Positions 30,219 to 38,424 of a stretch of 39,232 nt of DNA are shown here, piece after piece. The position numbers and the translations under genes are program-made. Below the pieces are notes generated by a model. It was not told the origin of the DNA. It saw only the letters and a list, made by a program, of their open reading frames with translations, and ran no database searches. Origin of the DNA: a virus; IMG/VR virus record IMGVR_UViG_3300030329_003329, positions 1-39,232 of that record, one strand, 5' to 3'. Every line of letters starts with the position of its first letter. Positions within the stretch are counted from its first letter, which is position 1.

Positions 30219-31206
30219 TATTCTCCCCTGTCAGCTTATTTATTTGAATTTGTTGTTCTTTTATAGCTTCAATTAATAATGGAATTAATCTTTCATATTG
30301 AACGCCCTTATAGCCATCTTCTTTAGTTTTAACAATCTCAGGTAAAACTTCTTCAACCTCTTGAGCAATTACTCCTGCTTCTGTATCTTCACCTCGTTCT
30401 TTATCTTTCCAATTATAAGTAACACCATTAAGTTTTAACAGCTTATTTAAAGCATCAGGTATATTTTTTATATCCTCCTTTAATCTTTCATCTGATGCTC
30501 CTATTATCGCTCCCCCTATATCGCCTATTAGCCCTAAAGTAGAACCCCACATTCCTGCAGCATTAGCGTCATCTGCAGCTGCTGCACTATACCTCATTTG
30601 GAAAGCATCTTTTCTGTTCTGAGCCTCAAAAGCTCTTTGAGCATTAATAGCTGCTTGGTTGCTCAAATCATACTTTCCTTGTAGCTCGTCAATTCCTTGA
30701 CCAAGTTGCCCAACGTTACCATAAATGTTCCCAGCATTTGCTAAAGCGCTAGTTCCTTGGCCTGTAAGTTGAGTTCCTGTGCCTAAACCAAGTTTATACA
30801 TATCATTAGAGCCTCTACGTACTTGCTCTCCAATTTGATTAGTGTTAGTATTAGCTAGCATGTTACGGATACCTCCTGCACCAATACCACGTGAAGCTAA
30901 ATTTTGATTCATAGCTTGATTCGCCAATCCAACTCCAGAACCAATGTCTTCTCTTAAAAGCCCTCTTTGCTTTTTGTAAAATTCTGAGTTAGGGTCTAAA
31001 AAACTAAGACCTCTGTTATAAAGAGTGTTCCCCTGGTTTATAAGCTTTCCACCTGTGTAATTCATATTATCCATGGCAGATGTTAAATAGTTGTTGGGGC
31101 CACCATATTGAGCTTGCTGGGCATCATAACCCCATCGACCAGGCCTCATAGTATCCATAACATCACTAGCATTACCCATACCCATCATGTCCATTAAAAA
31201 ACCCAT
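30211..31206 (-). CDS. Virion protein with C-terminal S74 chaperone domain, 331 aa
   Basis: Residues 238-331 are a clear peptidase S74 (intramolecular chaperone) domain: SDERLKEDIKNI, the GVTYNW strand, AGVIAQEVEEVLPE and a final coiled helix LIPLLIEAIKEQQIQI. In the family a Ser at the front of this domain is the self-cleavage site, here Ser238, and Lys of SDERLK the likely base. Residues 1-235 are not a fibre: they are Gly/Asn/Gln-rich and helical with a short hydrophobic patch, more like a tail or internal protein. AAAAGGAG before the ATG lies within the end of the preceding gene. Confidence 0.82.
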   Translation of the reverse strand: MGFLMDMMGMGNASDVMDTMRPGRWGYDAQQAQYGGPNNYLTSAMDNMNYTGGKLINQGNTLYNRGLSFLDPNSEFYKKQRGLLREDIGSGVGLANQAMNQNLASRGIGAGGIRNMLANTNTNQIGEQVRRGSNDMYKLGLGTGTQLTGQGTSALANAGNIYGNVGQLGQGIDELQGKYDLSNQAAINAQRAFEAQNRKDAFQMRYSAAAADDANAAGMWGSTLGLIGDIGGAIIGASDERLKEDIKNIPDALNKLLKLNGVTYNWKDKERGEDTEAGVIAQEVEEVLPEIVKTKEDGYKGVQYERLIPLLIEAIKEQQIQINKLTGENNG

Positions 31207-31207
31207 A

Positions 31208-31459
31208 TTAAACTCCTTTTGATATTTCTAAATTTACAGAAGCCCAACCATCAATAGTTTTAGCTTCAATTTTGTATGTATTAGTTGCGCTATCTTTAAC
31301 AACCCTAATATCTCCTTCTTTACCTTTAGCTAAAGAACGTCCCTCGTCTGCAACCTGATTCACAGCATTTATAACTTGATTTATATCGTCATATACCTGC
31401 TGAATAGTTCTTTCAATATCAGGATTTGACCTAGGTGCTCTTTTTTTCTGTAATGCCAT
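31208..31459 (-). CDS. Hypothetical small virion protein, 83 aa
   Basis: Starts in a TAATG overlap with the large tail gene and ends two bases before the S74 gene. The first 45 residues form a probable coiled coil (TIQQVYDDINQVINAVNQV) and the rest a small beta unit (GDIRVVKDSATNTYKIEAKT). Short proteins of this shape serve as tail-fibre adaptors or connectors in podoviruses; that is inference from position. Confidence 0.65.
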   Translation of the reverse strand: MALQKKRAPRSNPDIERTIQQVYDDINQVINAVNQVADEGRSLAKGKEGDIRVVKDSATNTYKIEAKTIDGWASVNLEISKGV

Positions 31460-34400
31460 TACGAAGCCTTTGTTAAGTTAAACATTCTTCGAATTATAAC
31501 ACCTATAGATTCTACTATAGTATCAGCCGAACCTGCTAGTTTTACTTGAATTGAGCGCTTCTTATCTTTGATTTTTTTAGAAGCCAATCCAAAACCATCT
31601 CCAACTGGTAAAGTAGAATCATCATCTCCTGAATCATCAACAGTATCTCCATCGTATCCGTGATTTATAGTTGGAGCTGTACCTTTATAAGGTATATCTA
31701 GTCTGTAAATCTTTTTATCTTGAGATTGCTGACCAAATGTCAACATCTTAGAAACCCAAGTCCAACTTTTCCTAGTACTACTAGTACCAACTTTATATCC
31801 TTTGACCACAGAACTATCTACACACCAATAAATGACACCTGCATTCGTGTATAATGTAGACAATAATACACTGTTCGTCTTAGCATTATTTAAGTCCCAT
31901 CTTTTGCTCATAAGGTTATAAGAATAAAACTTTTCATTACTTACAAAAATAAGGAATGATTGATTAACTGAATCATATTCAACTTTCATATCAAAATCGT
32001 CGCTATATAATTCTTTATAACCTGCTGTAGAATCATATAAATTTTCCAATATAGGAGTCCCTATCTCTACAGGTTGCTTACCGTTGTGTAGATACACATT
32101 ATTCCTATCAGCATAACACATCCCATATTCAGAAATAGCCACAGCATCTTTATTTTGTATGCCAAACCCTTTATAAGTATCTTCAATATAGAAAGTATTG
32201 GGGTCTACTATTAAAGTTAAATCTTTAGTAAAGACGTAAATCCTTCCATTAAAAGCTTCTAAAGCAATAGGTCTTTGAGGTAAAATTAAGAAATCTTTAG
32301 ACCAATCAAATATATCATACTTAAAAGGCATTGATTTGAAAAGATATAATTCAGCACCTGGTATTTCTTTATGATAGCAATCCGCTGCAAATAAAACATT
32401 ATTTAGCTCTGTAGATAATCCTCTGTTTACTATAGTATTAAACATTAGTTCAGACATCCCTGTTGCTGCTTCATAAGTAGAAGTAACAGAATAAAGAGTA
32501 TCTCTAAATGTTTTTACTTTATTAATACCAACATCATCCCATGAAGTGTCAAAAGGAATCTGTCCAACAAGTCTAAATAATGTATCAGGAGATGATAAAT
32601 CTTTGTGTGATTCTGCTCTATAGAGACGTATGGCATTTATTCTTTTATTTAAGGATTCTAATGGATTGTTAATTGTAATTGTAATATTTGTATTTGATGT
32701 ATCAGCGTTAACACCAGATTCCCATCCTGTAAAACGCTCAATAGATAGAGGACTTTCTTGATAGTTATCATATAAAAGAGAATATTTATAATAATACTTT
32801 TTAAAAGATGAAGTTAAAAACTCTCCACTCCCTTGGTCTACATCTGAAAAGGTAAAAGATACTGGCTCTTTAAGTGCTAATGTTGCTATACTAGGAGTAT
32901 GCGAAGCGTCACTAGGAGTAGTAGCAATTGTCATATTACTCTTAAGCCATGCAGACGTACTTCCGTTACCAAATACATGTGCGGTTACAAGCTTTGTTGT
33001 CTCGTCCCACAAAGCTGCTAATGTTATCGACGCACCTGCGTTATCTTGATATACCTCATAACGAGATGAATCTGCAGGAGCATTAGCAGAATCATACGAT
33101 TTGTTTTTTAATTCATATAGACTAGTGTTTACAGTAGTATTACCCCATATACTTATATAATCTGTATACTCCAAGCTTCGAGGAAGTTCAAAACAGTTCC
33201 AAAACATCCGGGCGCCTTCACCAATATCAGAAGTTTGAGTTTCTTGAGTAAAAGCTATATATCCAGGGTCACTAGCTCCATCTTCAGGTAATAACTCTGA
33301 GAGAGCTTCAGGTCGATTAAAATTATATAACTCATAAGCACTAGGGTCTATATAAGTATTTACAATATTTACGAGTCTAAAGTTGTCTGCATGCCCAGTA
33401 ACGTTCTGCCCAACCATCATGGCTCTAATGCTTCCTGGGTGTGTTTGCACTTTATAATCATAATTAGAGTCATTCTCGTCGTCAACTTTATTACCATCAG
33501 CATCAAAATGAGACCAAGTTATTCTTGGGTGATATACTGGATAGTTAATGTATCCTGTACCTCCATAACCTGAATGTGGTGTAACCCCGTAATCTTGAGA
33601 TGAACCAGAACCCCCTTCTTCATCTATACCATCCCATTCTGGTAAATCATCATAAGTTCGTGATTCACCATCCCAATTATCATACGTGTAGTAATTACTT
33701 GCAATTGCGTTTTCCTTAATTATCCAAGCAACTTGTGCTTTTCTATTGAGTTCGGTAAAATAAAAATCTTTTGAAAACGCGTCAGGCTCATCTAAATGAT
33801 AACATATACATACTATAGACTCTTCATCGTAATTATCATGAGCAACAGCAACCTTATCCTGACTAATTCTAGGGGTAGTATACAAAACAAATTCATCTGC
33901 TTTTGTTCCATCTCCAACATGGGAAAAACACAAATTAGTATGAGAATGCTCTATATTTCGAAGTAAAGAATTGTAACTATCTTCGTCAGCCCAAGTATTC
34001 CAATCACCCATTGCTGTAATTCTATGTGTAAGGGTACCACCAGTTTCATTTAAATCACTTTTAGCCATTACTAAACCTCTATGAGCAGAGGGGTTAGCTA
34101 TATGAGCAGCGGAAAGGCTTTCATCTAAAAATTCGTGGTTCCAAGTAGGGTTCCACGGAGGAGTACCGCCGTCTCCCCAATCATCAAAGTTTGTTATCCA
34201 ATTTCCCGCAGTTCCTCTCCATGGATGTGCAAAATAATAAGGCCTTATTTCCTGTCCTGAAGTGAAATTATTTTTAACCCTAAAAAGAGTTAAGCCATCA
34301 TGCTTTAATCCACCTTTGTAATTTACATCACTAGGGTTTCCGTCATAATTCCGCCATTTAAAGAAAAAATAATTTTCTGTACGTATCATATCCGATGGTA

Positions 34401-35256
34401 CAAAATTATACTCTCCTTTTGTGTCTCCTCCAAATTCAGGATATGGAATGGTGCCGTCTCCTGCATCAGAGTCTCCTCTATTACAAAGTTGTGTTTTATT
34501 AGTACTTCTTAATTGTAGCCCAGTATCAAAGGTTAGCAAGTACTTTTGTTCAGCACCTTTATCATCGTATACATAAATTCTAGACGTAGAATCATTACCC
34601 GTATCATTAACACACATAGCAGTTGATGCTGTAATTGTACCAACAGAACTTGTTGCTACAAGTTTTTCTTGAGCTATATCAAACTTATATAAAGTTGCTC
34701 CATCGTAACCAATACCGTATATGTAGTCTCCCATAACGATAGTTTTGTACATACTTGAAAAATTATCATAATTTTGACACTCAGCATCTTCAACTATAAT
34801 ATTACTATCGTCTATAGAACCCCATGTATCAACTTTATTATAACCTACCCATAAAGGTCTATGGCTTGGAGAACTACCCAGTCCTATGTGAGTTTCTACA
34901 TTATTTTGAACAGCATTCAAAGATGATGGACTTATATTACTCTTAAGAAATTCATTCGTAGGATTAGCGCTGTTCATGTCAGAAGAAGAATATAGATGAT
35001 TATCATCTGTAAAAACTAAATTTTGCTTTGCTTTATCAGTTGATTCAAGTAAGGAGGGGCTTTTTACAAGTGTCCCGGCTCCTACCCCTACGCTAGGCAC
35101 CTCTTCATCATCTTTTCGCCCCCTTATAAGCCCATCTAAATCAATTGATTCGACATCTTCTGAATAAGTCGCGGATTGAGGAGGTATATCTGACTCTGAA
35201 GCATTACCTACAATTCCTTTTCCAAAATATTTTATCTCAAATAATTCTTTAGGCAT
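31459..35256 (-). CDS. Tail nozzle / stabilisation-like protein, 1265 aa
   Basis: The protein is strand-rich throughout, with many Tyr, Asp, Ser and Asn, and no helix longer than a few turns, fitting a large beta-propeller-like tail protein. Near residue 1010 a run including ALEAFNGRIYVFTKDLTLIV, then GFGIQNKDAVAISEYG and VYLHNGKQPVEIG, resembles the phage stabilisation-protein pattern. Podoviruses place a nozzle or DNA-stabilisation protein with this architecture at the end of the tail. Most propeller nozzles are 600-900 residues, so the first half is probably an added domain. Exact family is uncertain. Confidence 0.6.
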   Translation of the reverse strand: MPKELFEIKYFGKGIVGNASESDIPPQSATYSEDVESIDLDGLIRGRKDDEEVPSVGVGAGTLVKSPSLLESTDKAKQNLVFTDDNHLYSSSDMNSANPTNEFLKSNISPSSLNAVQNNVETHIGLGSSPSHRPLWVGYNKVDTWGSIDDSNIIVEDAECQNYDNFSSMYKTIVMGDYIYGIGYDGATLYKFDIAQEKLVATSSVGTITASTAMCVNDTGNDSTSRIYVYDDKGAEQKYLLTFDTGLQLRSTNKTQLCNRGDSDAGDGTIPYPEFGGDTKGEYNFVPSDMIRTENYFFFKWRNYDGNPSDVNYKGGLKHDGLTLFRVKNNFTSGQEIRPYYFAHPWRGTAGNWITNFDDWGDGGTPPWNPTWNHEFLDESLSAAHIANPSAHRGLVMAKSDLNETGGTLTHRITAMGDWNTWADEDSYNSLLRNIEHSHTNLCFSHVGDGTKADEFVLYTTPRISQDKVAVAHDNYDEESIVCICYHLDEPDAFSKDFYFTELNRKAQVAWIIKENAIASNYYTYDNWDGESRTYDDLPEWDGIDEEGGSGSSQDYGVTPHSGYGGTGYINYPVYHPRITWSHFDADGNKVDDENDSNYDYKVQTHPGSIRAMMVGQNVTGHADNFRLVNIVNTYIDPSAYELYNFNRPEALSELLPEDGASDPGYIAFTQETQTSDIGEGARMFWNCFELPRSLEYTDYISIWGNTTVNTSLYELKNKSYDSANAPADSSRYEVYQDNAGASITLAALWDETTKLVTAHVFGNGSTSAWLKSNMTIATTPSDASHTPSIATLALKEPVSFTFSDVDQGSGEFLTSSFKKYYYKYSLLYDNYQESPLSIERFTGWESGVNADTSNTNITITINNPLESLNKRINAIRLYRAESHKDLSSPDTLFRLVGQIPFDTSWDDVGINKVKTFRDTLYSVTSTYEAATGMSELMFNTIVNRGLSTELNNVLFAADCYHKEIPGAELYLFKSMPFKYDIFDWSKDFLILPQRPIALEAFNGRIYVFTKDLTLIVDPNTFYIEDTYKGFGIQNKDAVAISEYGMCYADRNNVYLHNGKQPVEIGTPILENLYDSTAGYKELYSDDFDMKVEYDSVNQSFLIFVSNEKFYSYNLMSKRWDLNNAKTNSVLLSTLYTNAGVIYWCVDSSVVKGYKVGTSSTRKSWTWVSKMLTFGQQSQDKKIYRLDIPYKGTAPTINHGYDGDTVDDSGDDDSTLPVGDGFGLASKKIKDKKRSIQVKLAGSADTIVESIGVIIRRMFNLTKAS

Positions 35257-35621
35257 TATCCACCTTGATATACATTTTTAAAATGAGCAGTAGAATCTTC
35301 AAACGCAGTGTTGCCTAAATTTAATAATCCTTCTTTCATTCCACTACGAGCACTTTCATCTACTAAATTATAATTACCAACAATATCCATATACCTATTT
35401 ACTCTATCACCATAAGGCATACCTTCGGGCTGATTCATTAGCCATTTAGCATCGTCTGAACCAATCATTTTTAAAGCATTAGCTTTGTTAAGTTGGTCCC
35501 ATCCTAATCCTAAGTCATTTTCAATAAAATTAACAAATCTATCATCACCCTTTAAGTTATTTATACCACTCAAAGCTTGGGATATTGGATTGTCAGGTAT
35601 AAGACTACTAAGCCACTTCAT
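35256..35621 (-). CDS. Hypothetical virion protein, 121 aa
   Basis: TAATG overlaps at both ends tie it to its neighbours in the late operon. The product is helical with many Asn, Gly and Leu, no Cys and no membrane span. No family recognised. Its place directly upstream of the large tail protein suggests a structural or assembly role. Confidence 0.65.
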   Translation of the reverse strand: MKWLSSLIPDNPISQALSGINNLKGDDRFVNFIENDLGLGWDQLNKANALKMIGSDDAKWLMNQPEGMPYGDRVNRYMDIVGNYNLVDESARSGMKEGLLNLGNTAFEDSTAHFKNVYQGG

Positions 35622-35959
35622 TATTTACCAAATCCTAAATTAGCTAAGGCTCTTTGAATCCAATTTAGCTTTTCCTTAGGAACATCATAGCTATTTTTTC
35701 CACTATAGTTTTCTAAACTCTTAATAAATCTAGGGTCATTAGGAGAATTAATAACATCAGGGTCGTCAGATGGAGAAAGATAGTAAGGCCTATGAATAGA
35801 AACTGTAGGAGGAGCCTCTCCATAATCTCCTCTAGCGCCTGTAGCTGCAGGCCAATCAAACGTAGGTATACCAGTAGAGTCAGTTGTCCAGAAATCTTCG
35901 TTACCGACTCTATACTCCCAAGGTCTGAGGTCTTTTTTACTCACCCGACTTTTCTTCAA
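35621..35959 (-). CDS. Hypothetical virion protein, 112 aa
   Basis: Pro-, Asp- and Tyr-rich with few predicted helices except at the C-terminus (NWIQRALANLGFGK); the middle looks unstructured (PYYLSPSDDPDVINSPNDP). It overlaps the upstream gene by 23 bases and the downstream one by one base. No family recognised. Confidence 0.6.
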   Translation of the reverse strand: MKKSRVSKKDLRPWEYRVGNEDFWTTDSTGIPTFDWPAATGARGDYGEAPPTVSIHRPYYLSPSDDPDVINSPNDPRFIKSLENYSGKNSYDVPKEKLNWIQRALANLGFGK

Positions 35960-36143
35960 TAGCGTCTTTTAAAGCTTCTTCCATTGCTTCGTATAAACCT
36001 TCCATTAGCTCTTTCTCAGTATCTTCTGATATAAGTGGAATGTTTACTTTCTTATTTAGAGATTCAATAATCTTAGCTTTGGTTTCATCGTTAAAAATCA
36101 TCTCCATCGCTAGCTTTTTTAATACTGCTACTAATTTATTCAT
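35937..36143 (-). CDS. Hypothetical acidic protein, 68 aa
   Basis: The ATG at 36143 overlaps the stop of a tiny upstream gene (ATGA). The product is helical, with an amphipathic start (MNKLVAVLKKLAMEMIF) and a strongly acidic end (TEKELMEGLYEAMEEALKDAIEEK). No family recognised. Confidence 0.6.
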   Translation of the reverse strand: MNKLVAVLKKLAMEMIFNDETKAKIIESLNKKVNIPLISEDTEKELMEGLYEAMEEALKDAIEEKSGE

Positions 36144-36313
36144 TTGCTTTCCTTTAGCTTTTTAATATCTTCTTCTATCTTTTTAAAACGTATTTCATTC
36201 TCTTGAAATAGGTCTGTTAATTTATCAATAACGGGGTATTTCTTCCCAATAGTTTCATCTATGCCCTTCAGGACAATGTCAAGAACTTTTTTCTTAAAAC
36301 TTAAACTAGTCAT
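36140..36313 (-). CDS. Tiny coiled-coil protein, 57 aa
   Basis: Read on the minus strand from the ATG at 36313; it begins inside the 27-aa membrane peptide gene and ends in an ATGA overlap with the next gene. The sequence starts MTSLSFKKKVLDIVLK and ends as a Lys/Glu-rich helix. Overlaps at both ends support coding; function is unknown. Confidence 0.55.
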   Translation of the reverse strand: MTSLSFKKKVLDIVLKGIDETIGKKYPVIDKLTDLFQENEIRFKKIEEDIKKLKESK

Positions 36314-36389
36314 CTAGACTCCATAATATCCATATCCACAGCCCTACAAAAGCTGTTGTAAATAATACAAAAATAATCCAATTAACCAT
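36306..36389 (-). CDS. Single-span membrane peptide, 27 aa
   Basis: The ATG is at 36389-36387, two bases beyond the tRNA 3' end. The peptide is one hydrophobic helix (WIIFVLFTTAFVGLWIWIL) ending SLDD, with N-terminal MVN. No clear Shine-Dalgarno is possible because the tRNA occupies that space. It may be a lysis or membrane-effector peptide, or a chance frame; the overlap with the following gene and strict hydrophobicity favour a gene. Confidence 0.45.
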   Translation of the reverse strand: MVNWIIFVLFTTAFVGLWIWILWSLDD

Positions 36390-36390
36390 G

Positions 36391-36474
36391 CAGTAAGGGT
36401 AGGTCTCGAACCTACACGAGCTCTCGCTCATATCCTAAACAGGGATACGTGTCTGCCAATTCCACCACCTTACT
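36391..36474 (-). tRNA. tRNA with long variable arm; body leucine-like, anticodon reads GUU (Asn)
   Basis: A complete 84-base cloverleaf: 7-bp acceptor AGTAAGG/CCTTACT, D-arm TGGTGGAATTGGCAGACACG, which is the common tRNA-Leu form, anticodon stem TATCC/GGATA with seven-base loop CTGTTTA, a long variable arm GAGC/GCTC with four-base loop, and a T-arm GTAGG/CCTAC with loop TTCGAGA. Position 33 is T, so the anticodon is GTT, which reads asparagine codons. The discriminator is G, as in Asn and Ser tRNAs; leucine tRNAs use A. Base 37 is T, unusual. CCA is not encoded. The conflict between body and anticodon is described under findings. A one-base error in the loop would change the reading. Confidence 0.85.
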
Positions 36475-36562
36475 ATTCTTTATGTCTAATATTTTATACA
36501 TAGTGGTTGTAAAAAATCCAGTTTAACAGTTAAAAGTCCTTGCTGAAAATACAAAGCAATCA
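36475..36562 (-). promoter_or_regulatory. Gap between AsnRS-like gene and tRNA
   Basis: AT-rich, without a gene. It holds a palindrome TTTAACAGTTAAA (36522-36534) and, on the minus strand, a TATAAAATATT that could serve as a -10 region about 25 bases before the tRNA, with no good -35. The tRNA may therefore have its own promoter or be processed from the longer transcript. Confidence 0.3.
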
Positions 36563-37384
36563 CTAAATAATTCCTTCAAGCTCTAATGCTCTAGCCATTC
36601 TATTAACTCCTACACCTGCTCCAAATCTTGGAAAGAAATCTAGGTTTAAGTAATCATCAAGCTCTCTTAATACTCTATCTTCGGTGAACTGCTTGTATAA
36701 TAAATTAGCATACTGGCCATCTGATATAGATAAGAAATTCTCATACATCTCATTAGCATCGCAACTTCTTTCAGCAGAACCAATAGTCTCTTGTCCATGC
36801 AAAATAACGTCTACTTTGTTATAGAGATTCTTATCTTTATCGTTTTGCTTCATATTCCAAAAAGGATGAGAACGTTGAGGGAAGTACTTTAAGAAAACAG
36901 CATTACCATAATCTTTATACATTCTTTCTTCATGTTCTGCTTCTAAATGTTGAACTCCATACTCTTCGCACATACTATCATAAGTTCTATGCGTTGAGCC
37001 TTGGAAACCTAAGAACTCTAAAAGTTCTTCTTCCATAGCAATTAAATCACCCATATTCCCCTTGCTTTCAAATTCGAACATTGGGAAGATTTTCTGATGA
37101 CGACCTTGAATTGGATTAGGTTCGTTTCTGTAGCTAGTAGATATACAAAAAACCCCTTCTACATCGGGATTCATAAGCATTTCATATTCAAGCCACATTT
37201 GTCCAGTTTGCGGGAGAGGATAGTTAATACCGTCAAAAACAAACTGACTTATTGTTTTAGGGTCCTCACAAGCAGCTAATATACTTAATCTACTTTGTGT
37301 TGGAACCTCAATAAAGTTCTTAGCATGTTTAAAGAACTTCTTCATCTTATCTACTGTTTTATGATATTCAAATGTTTCGTACAC
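36563..37384 (-). CDS. AsnRS-like class II synthetase catalytic core, 273 aa
   Basis: Class II motifs are clear. Motif 2 is TSYRNEPNPIQGRHQKIF (83-100) followed by MFEFES, with the arginine and glutamate that bind ATP and amino acid; motif 3 is GAGVGVNRM (255-263) close to the C-terminus. The stretch FPQRSHPFWNMKQND (168-182) and GQETIGSAERS (197-207) follow the AsnRS/AspRS order (FY-M then G-E-I-x-G-S-Q-R). The N-terminal OB-fold anticodon domain of real AsnRS is missing. Two readings exist: a minimal synthetase for the adjacent tRNA, or an asparagine synthetase of the archaeal AsnRS-derived type, which also lacks that domain. GTG start at 37384; it precedes the tRNA by 88 bases. Confidence 0.82.
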   Translation of the reverse strand: MYETFEYHKTVDKMKKFFKHAKNFIEVPTQSRLSILAACEDPKTISQFVFDGINYPLPQTGQMWLEYEMLMNPDVEGVFCISTSYRNEPNPIQGRHQKIFPMFEFESKGNMGDLIAMEEELLEFLGFQGSTHRTYDSMCEEYGVQHLEAEHEERMYKDYGNAVFLKYFPQRSHPFWNMKQNDKDKNLYNKVDVILHGQETIGSAERSCDANEMYENFLSISDGQYANLLYKQFTEDRVLRELDDYLNLDFFPRFGAGVGVNRMARALELEGII

Positions 37385-37391
37385 TGTTCTC

Positions 37392-37919
37392 TTATATTCC
37401 TATTTTTTCTAACTCTTCGTTCATTACCTCATAGAAGGATTCATTCCCTCTCTCTTTCATCTTTTGAACCGTATCTTTATAACTCATTATCATTGTTTGA
37501 GAAGACACAGCAAAACCTATTATTTGAGCTTTATAGCTCTGTATAGTTTCAATAATACCCTCGAAGTCAATATTAGCTCCTATTATCTCATTAAAAGTAT
37601 TAAGAGTATTAACGGTATCAGGATTAGCGAGGACACTATCAATATAGAAAAGCATAGCGATAATGCTTCCACCATTAAAAGCAAATCCTCCTGCTTGTAT
37701 CCCTTTCGCCTTACGTAATTTTGCATTAAGTCGTTCAGCTTTTGCCAGTTCTGCAGCACTGCGAGGTCTATCTTCAACCACAGGCTCTGGTACTTCTTCT
37801 TCAACCTTATCTTCAGGTCTTCTGGAAAACATCCCTTCAGGAACATCTGGCTTCTTTTTAGAATCAAAATTCCTCTTTCTTTCAAAGCTGATACCCCCAT
37901 CTTTATTGAGTCCAGACAA
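37392..37919 (-). CDS. Hypothetical protein, 175 aa
   Basis: TTG start at 37919, one base after the stop of the previous gene; a downstream ATG (residue 30) is possible. The N-terminal 75 residues are charged and probably flexible (PEDKVEEEVPEPVVEDRPRS), then comes a Gly/Ala hydrophobic segment (GGFAFNGGSIIAMLFYI) that may insert in membranes, and a helical C-terminus. Unknown function; its location between lysis genes and the synthetase suggests a virion or lysis-linked role. Confidence 0.6.
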   Translation of the reverse strand: MSGLNKDGGISFERKRNFDSKKKPDVPEGMFSRRPEDKVEEEVPEPVVEDRPRSAAELAKAERLNAKLRKAKGIQAGGFAFNGGSIIAMLFYIDSVLANPDTVNTLNTFNEIIGANIDFEGIIETIQSYKAQIIGFAVSSQTMIMSYKDTVQKMKERGNESFYEVMNEELEKIGI

Positions 37920-37920
37920 A

Positions 37921-38238
37921 TCATTTGCTCTGGCTCTTATTCAACTTTATAAAAGATAGTAAAGTATCCAAAGAGCTCTCAATTGCGTTAACATCTTCTT
38001 GTATTTCTCTTTGGTTAGATATAAGTTTCTCAACTATACTATATACTTTATTATTATGCTCTAGTATGGCAGTCTGCATTTCGGCTATTTCTCGCAACAT
38101 CTCACTGAATTGATTATCAAGGCGATGAATATACTGGGTAGCAAGCCAACGAGCAACAATGCCAATGCCAATAAGGAAAGTAACAACAAGAAATGTTGGC
38201 AAGCCCTCTTCACTAATGAGAAAAAGTAAATCATCCAT
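37921..38238 (-). CDS. Membrane-anchored coiled-coil protein, 105 aa
   Basis: ATG at 38238 chosen over an in-frame TTG six bases upstream. Residues about 12-34 form one membrane span (PTFLVVTFLIGIGIVARWLA), and the rest is a long coiled coil with regular leucines (LREIAEMQTAILEHNNKVY). This is the shape of a spanin-like or holin-accessory protein, or of a virion tail-tip protein. No Rz/Rz1 pair or lipobox was found. Confidence 0.55.
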   Translation of the reverse strand: MDDLLFLISEEGLPTFLVVTFLIGIGIVARWLATQYIHRLDNQFSEMLREIAEMQTAILEHNNKVYSIVEKLISNQREIQEDVNAIESSLDTLLSFIKLNKSQSK

Positions 38239-38416
38239 TGTCAAATTCTAAATCTTGAAAAGTTGTTATAAATGTATTTGATGCTTCAACAGCATTTTCA
38301 ATAGCATTCTTAGCTGGAACTCCTAGTTCTAACTGTTTTAAAATAACCTCAGTGTAAATTCCCTTTGCTTCGTCTATCGTATCAGAAGGTTCTATTGTGA
38401 TTATTCTGTCATCCAT
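38231..38416 (-). CDS. Hypothetical protein, 61 aa
   Basis: ATG at 38416; overlaps the next gene by eight bases. Mostly helical and acidic with an Ile/Val-rich middle (TEVILKQLELGVPAKNAIENAVEA). No family recognised. Confidence 0.55.
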   Translation of the reverse strand: MDDRIITIEPSDTIDEAKGIYTEVILKQLELGVPAKNAIENAVEASNTFITTFQDLEFDNG

Positions 38417-38424
38417 AACTACTC

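Noticed and set aside
36391-36474. tRNA as a prophage attachment site
   Set aside because: No integrase, excisionase or repeated tRNA 3' end is visible in the window; the tRNA sits inside a phage operon.
37583-37924. 113-aa minus-strand frame starting at the ATG at 37924
   Set aside because: Overlaps the 175-aa frame; its sequence is a Leu/Ile/Ser run typical of a shifted frame, whereas the TTG-started frame gives a balanced protein.
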